Source of the DNA: Larsenimonas suaedae
GTDB lineage: Bacteria > Pseudomonadota > Gammaproteobacteria > Pseudomonadales > Halomonadaceae
DNA length: 64,000 nt
Direction: 5' to 3'
Assembly (NCBI RefSeq): GCF_023712105.1
Contig: NZ_JAMLJI010000001.1
Location: 434,001-498,000, forward strand
Shown here: positions 60,661 through 64,000 of the stretch, in pieces
How the letters are laid out: every line of letters starts with the position of its first letter
How positions within the stretch are numbered: the first letter of the stretch is position 1
The notes under the pieces: generated by a model
What the model saw: the letters and a program-made list of their open reading frames with translations, nothing else
Told to the model about the DNA's origin: nothing
The model's database searches: none
Translations under genes and position numbers: made by a program

Positions 60661-63600
60661 TCATTCCTCCGTGCGTTGCTCGGCAGGCGTTTTTGCCTTG
60701 CCAAGACTGAATGTATAGATCAGATCCAGCGCCTGGTTGGTGCCGGATACGGCTTCCAGATACAGGCTCTGGATCAATTTGTAGCGAAGCGTCAGCTCGG
60801 CAATGGAGGAGAACATGCCAACGCCGTAGCTGACTTTCAAGCCATCGAACAGATAGCCACTGACAACCACCTGGCTCGAGTCGCCGGAACCTGCGGTATC
60901 GAGTGTCAGATCCTGGATGCCGAAATTTTCGCCGAGCGAGCCGATCGCGCGCCCACTCTGGGAGACAGACAGGCCGATCAGCGCCGAGGCGAGCGCGTTG
61001 TCGCTGTCCCCTGAGTCGTCCGGTGCGCGCCCTCGCAGCAGATAGGAAAGCGCGGCCGTCTCGTTCATTTCAGGGTCGGAAAACACCTGAATGTTGGGTT
61101 GACTGGCACTGCCGGTAACCTGAAGTCCGACAATGATATTGTCGTCTTCAATGGTCTCGGGGTCACGGATGGCCCTGAAATCCAGATACGGCTCGGCAGG
61201 CGGCCCGTTGAAGGTAACCTTGCCCTTGCGAATGATCAGGTTCTGGCCGTAGGCCTTGAAGCGGCCGCCACTGAGGTCAATGTCGCCCAAAAGCTGCAGC
61301 GTGCCGCGGCTTTGGCGAACCCTCAGCGTACCGTTGAGGTTGGAGGCCAGGCCGTAGGCGTTCAGAGTAACGTCGTTGCCGATAATGACATTGACGTTTA
61401 CATCCAGGTCCATCCCCGCCTCTTCAAGAGCCTGCCCGGTGGCCCAGTCTGGAAGCTCACCCTGTTCGATGGCCTGATCCGTCCGAGCGGCTTCCTCGCG
61501 GGTCAGAATCACTTCATCCTTGGACGGCGATACCGCGGAAGGCGGCAAGGCGTCGACCTCGATCCGCCCCCAGGGAATGCGTACGGTCCCACCGATGGCT
61601 AGACGTTCGGGGGTGGCCTCCACCTGGAGATCCGGCGCGACGCGAACGCGCCCGTAAGCGGGAAGCGATGCCAGAAGCGGTTGGTCGGCGCCATCGAGCG
61701 TGACTCGGGCGTCCCAGTTGCCGCTTTCTGGCCAGCTAGCCTGCCCGCCCAGGTCCCATGTAGCGTCGCCGGACGTCAGTGCGCCGTCGAGGGTGCCATG
61801 ATCCCCCTGCAGGTTCATCGCAACCCGGGCGTCGTCCAGTGCAACCGGAATATCCCGGCCGCTGACTCGAACCTGATCAAGCGTCAGCTGACCATTGAGT
61901 CGGGGCGCGATCGTCGAGCCTGACAATGCCACTCGCCCGTTGAGTTGCCCTTTTAGCGTATCGAGCTGCGCTGCCAACGGCTGATAGGGCTCGAGCTGGA
62001 GTCGGTCGACCGTCAATGACCCGTCGAGGCTCCGCGTCTTCATCGGATCATCGACATTGACCGTAAGCCCGAGTTTTCCCGCCTCGGAAAGGTCAAGGTC
62101 AAGGTCGGCACGCGCCCGGGATTGCGTGGCATCAAGACTCAATCGGGCCCGGGTTTGAGGCAATTGCCATGGGCTACCATCGGCGGCCTGGCCTTCAAGG
62201 TCCAGCGTGGAGCGAAGCTCGCCATCGGCCTGCCATCTCGTGGCCTGGTTCTGCCAGGCAAGATCGATGTTGCCAAGGGTGGTGCCGCTGGCCTGCCAGC
62301 CATCAGGCAGTGCGCTGTTGGCAACGCTCATGGGAATATCATTGAGCGAGAGCGTCATGGCGCCCTTGTCAGCACCAAGGTCGGCCGCCTCGGAAAGACA
62401 CAGCGAGCCCCCCTGCTCACGCACGAGACAGAACGGTTCCAGGTGAGCCCGCGACTGATCAAGGCGCACGGTGGCGCGCAGCGGCTCATTGAGCGCAATT
62501 CGATCCCCGCGCGAAAGCGTTGTGGCAAGTTGATCGATCGTTGCGGTATAGCGCTGCTTGAGCTGATCGAAGTGCCCGTCCAGATGGCTCGACAGCGCAT
62601 CGACTGCGTTATCGGGCCCGCCCTTGGCATCGAGTGCAAGCTGGTGGTCGCTCAATCGGCCGTCAAGCGTCAGCGCAATGCTTGACCAGATTTGTGCGCC
62701 GGTTTGAAGCTCGTCAAGCGACAGGTCCACATCAAGTCGCGGGTTGGTCTTGCCGGAGCTGGTGGCCGACAGGCCCAGCTGACCGATCGACAGGGTGTTG
62801 AAAGCAAGTGACTGACCTGCAAGACGTGCCTTGGCAACCGGCTTTTCGGCGCTACCGGAAAGCGCAATGGAGCCATCGAGGCGGCCAGCCAGCGTCGGCA
62901 GAAGCGTACTTAGATCCGGGGCATTGATGGTCGCATCGAGGTTGTAGGTATTCGAAAGCGTTCCCTTGGCCCGGACACGGTTCGGGCCCTGACGCAGGGC
63001 AAAGCGCTCGATGTCCCAGTGCATGTCGCTGTTACCGGAAAGCGCGGTATCGAGCTGGAACGGTCGATTCTGGACCGTTCCCGTAAGCTTCAATCCCGGC
63101 ACATCGACCGACCATGGGCCTTCCGGCTGCTGGGTAAATTCGACCTTGCCCTGACCGTTCAGGCTTCCGGAAACGGACGGCGTCAGGGCGCCAAGATCAA
63201 GCGAGGCGAGATCGAGCGTTGCGCGGGCAGCGATGCCCTTGGCCCACGAAAGGGTTCCCTCACTGGAAAGCCGGCCCTTTGGCGTTTCAAGGCGAAGCGT
63301 CTGCCAGTCAAACGAGGTTGCATTGCCACTGCCCCGGGCATTGAGTGCCAGAGAGCTGACTTCCGGGCCTGCGCCCTCTCCATCAATTGCAAGGCGATAG
63401 CCGTCAAGGTCGCCTTTCAAACTGGTTGTGAGGGTGTCCAGGGTATAGACGGGCACACCCTTGAATGGCCACTGGGTCTTCTGCGCGGAAAGTGTTATAT
63501 CAAACGGCAAACGTGGGGCCAGCATGTCGGCATTGCCTTTGGCGCTTGCGGTCACGTCGCCTTCGGCCTTGAGCGTCAGTGAGGCATCCGAGGCGTCGCC

Positions 63601-64000
63601 CGTGAGTGACAGCGCCAGGCTCTGGCCGGTAAATGGTGTTGCGTTTATCCGGCTGTCGATGTTAAGCGCCATCGGGTAGTTTTCAGAAAGAGTGATCTCG
63701 CCGTTGATGTCGAGCCGACCTTGTGGGGCCTCCAGGTGCGCGCGCTCGATGTTTATGTGGCTGTCGCGCGTTTGAACGGCAAGTTCCAGCGCCTCGATCG
63801 TCTGGACTGGGGTGTCGGGAGCGCTCGTGATACGAGCATTTCTGACGGCCAGAAACGGTAGATCGATATCGACCGGCAGCACGATGCCTGGTAGGTCAAT
63901 ACGATCCGTCGATGGCTCCTGATCCAGCGCCTTGAGCGGGTTATCAATGGCGCCGCCCGTGTTGGCCGGCGCGGGCGCAGGATCGGTCGATGGCGTGACG
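60661..64000 (-). CDS. tamB: TamB, inner-membrane protein of the translocation and assembly module (5' end outside the window)
   Basis: The readable 1112 residues are the C-terminal part of a large AsmA-like periplasmic protein that, with TamA, moves lipids and autotransporters to the outer membrane. The repetitive beta-strand composition (many GxLxLSG, LNGQGKVEF and L-x-V-x-A patterns) is typical of the hydrophobic-groove beta-taco. The C-terminal DUF490/TamB domain is recognisable in GGRFKAYGQNLIIRKGKVTFNGPP, LDFRAIRDP and YLLRGRAPDDSGD, and the end has GVGMFSSIAELTLRYKLIQSLYLEAVSG. The frame is open to base 64000; the N-terminal membrane helix and tamA are expected beyond. Confidence 0.9.
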   Translation of the reverse strand, partial: VTPSTDPAPAPANTGGAIDNPLKALDQEPSTDRIDLPGIVLPVDIDLPFLAVRNARITSAPDTPVQTIEALELAVQTRDSHINIERAHLEAPQGRLDINGEITLSENYPMALNIDSRINATPFTGQSLALSLTGDASDASLTLKAEGDVTASAKGNADMLAPRLPFDITLSAQKTQWPFKGVPVYTLDTLTTSLKGDLDGYRLAIDGEGAGPEVSSLALNARGSGNATSFDWQTLRLETPKGRLSSEGTLSWAKGIAARATLDLASLDLGALTPSVSGSLNGQGKVEFTQQPEGPWSVDVPGLKLTGTVQNRPFQLDTALSGNSDMHWDIERFALRQGPNRVRAKGTLSNTYNLDATINAPDLSTLLPTLAGRLDGSIALSGSAEKPVAKARLAGQSLAFNTLSIGQLGLSATSSGKTNPRLDVDLSLDELQTGAQIWSSIALTLDGRLSDHQLALDAKGGPDNAVDALSSHLDGHFDQLKQRYTATIDQLATTLSRGDRIALNEPLRATVRLDQSRAHLEPFCLVREQGGSLCLSEAADLGADKGAMTLSLNDIPMSVANSALPDGWQASGTTLGNIDLAWQNQATRWQADGELRSTLDLEGQAADGSPWQLPQTRARLSLDATQSRARADLDLDLSEAGKLGLTVNVDDPMKTRSLDGSLTVDRLQLEPYQPLAAQLDTLKGQLNGRVALSGSTIAPRLNGQLTLDQVRVSGRDIPVALDDARVAMNLQGDHGTLDGALTSGDATWDLGGQASWPESGNWDARVTLDGADQPLLASLPAYGRVRVAPDLQVEATPERLAIGGTVRIPWGRIEVDALPPSAVSPSKDEVILTREEAARTDQAIEQGELPDWATGQALEEAGMDLDVNVNVIIGNDVTLNAYGLASNLNGTLRVRQSRGTLQLLGDIDLSGGRFKAYGQNLIIRKGKVTFNGPPAEPYLDFRAIRDPETIEDDNIIVGLQVTGSASQPNIQVFSDPEMNETAALSYLLRGRAPDDSGDSDNALASALIGLSVSQSGRAIGSLGENFGIQDLTLDTAGSGDSSQVVVSGYLFDGLKVSYGVGMFSSIAELTLRYKLIQSLYLEAVSGTNQALDLIYTFSLGKAKTPAEQRTEE

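Overview
The window reads as a chromosomal segment of a moderately halophilic gammaproteobacterium, most likely Halomonadaceae (Halomonas, Kushneria, Salinicola or Chromohalobacter type). The evidence is a complete ectABC ectoine operon (minus strand, 55281-57687) whose EctA resembles the Halomonas protein, the gammaproteobacterial order thrS-infC-rpmI-rplT-pheS-pheT-ihfA (7410-14413), and housekeeping genes of gammaproteobacterial type (ppnN, yfcL, nfuA, gor, kefC-like, grxA, tamB). Coding density is high. I see no rRNA, tRNA, CRISPR array, insertion sequence or prophage. The most informative non-coding element is a dif-like chromosome dimer resolution site at 54459-54486, which would place the window at the replication terminus. 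In E. coli the thrS-ihfA cluster also lies in the terminus half, not far from dif.

Layout. 1-6007: a partial small membrane gene, a DASS anion transporter (minus), then galE, ugd, a glycosyltransferase and a DUF2489 protein, a nucleotide-sugar and surface-polysaccharide group. 6292-7191: an OmpA-like lipoprotein with calcium-binding TSP3 repeats. 7410-14413: the translation and IHF cluster, with infC starting at ATT. 14485-18170: a MioC-like flavodoxin, a small membrane protein, ppnN/yfcL (minus) and a LysR regulator. 18315-24468: the glycine cleavage genes, split into gcvH-gcvP (minus) and gcvT (plus), with a sodium:alanine/glycine symporter between. 24496-34614: mostly minus-strand genes for AlkB-like repair, PAP2 phosphatase, glycosyltransferase, LysM/LytM lipoprotein, acyltransferase, fructosamine kinase, Kef potassium efflux, GrxA, SuhB-like phosphatase and a RegB/RegA redox two-component pair. 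34786-36073: a candidate 53-residue gene, a PrpA-like phosphatase and a small hypothetical protein. 36184-45589: prfC, TatD, sulfite reductase with its DUF934 partner, cobalamin-dependent MetH, and NfuA.

45846-48232 holds the least ordinary pair: a KfrA-like coiled-coil DNA-binding protein divergent from a complete tyrosine recombinase, with a near-perfect 26-bp palindrome between them, about 6-7 kb from the dif site. 48314-52544: SufE, then a minus-strand run zur, znuA, znuC, znuB, hisI, yidD with a perfect 19-bp Zur-type box before znuA and a second E. coli-like box before zur. 52915-64000: a dicarboxylate/amino-acid symporter, the dif region, a DUF1161 protein, ectABC, glutathione reductase, beta-carbonic anhydrase, MsrA and the C-terminal two thirds of TamB, which runs off the end.

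Shared themes are osmoadaptation (ectABC, Kef, sodium symporters), thiol and electrophile or oxidative defence (Gor, GrxA, Kef, fructosamine kinase, MsrA), sulfur to methionine flow (CysI, MetH), Fe-S cluster assembly (NfuA, SufE) and zinc homeostasis. Function calls rest on recognising sequence motifs by eye; no database search was possible. Gene starts were chosen from visible ribosome binding sites and family lengths.
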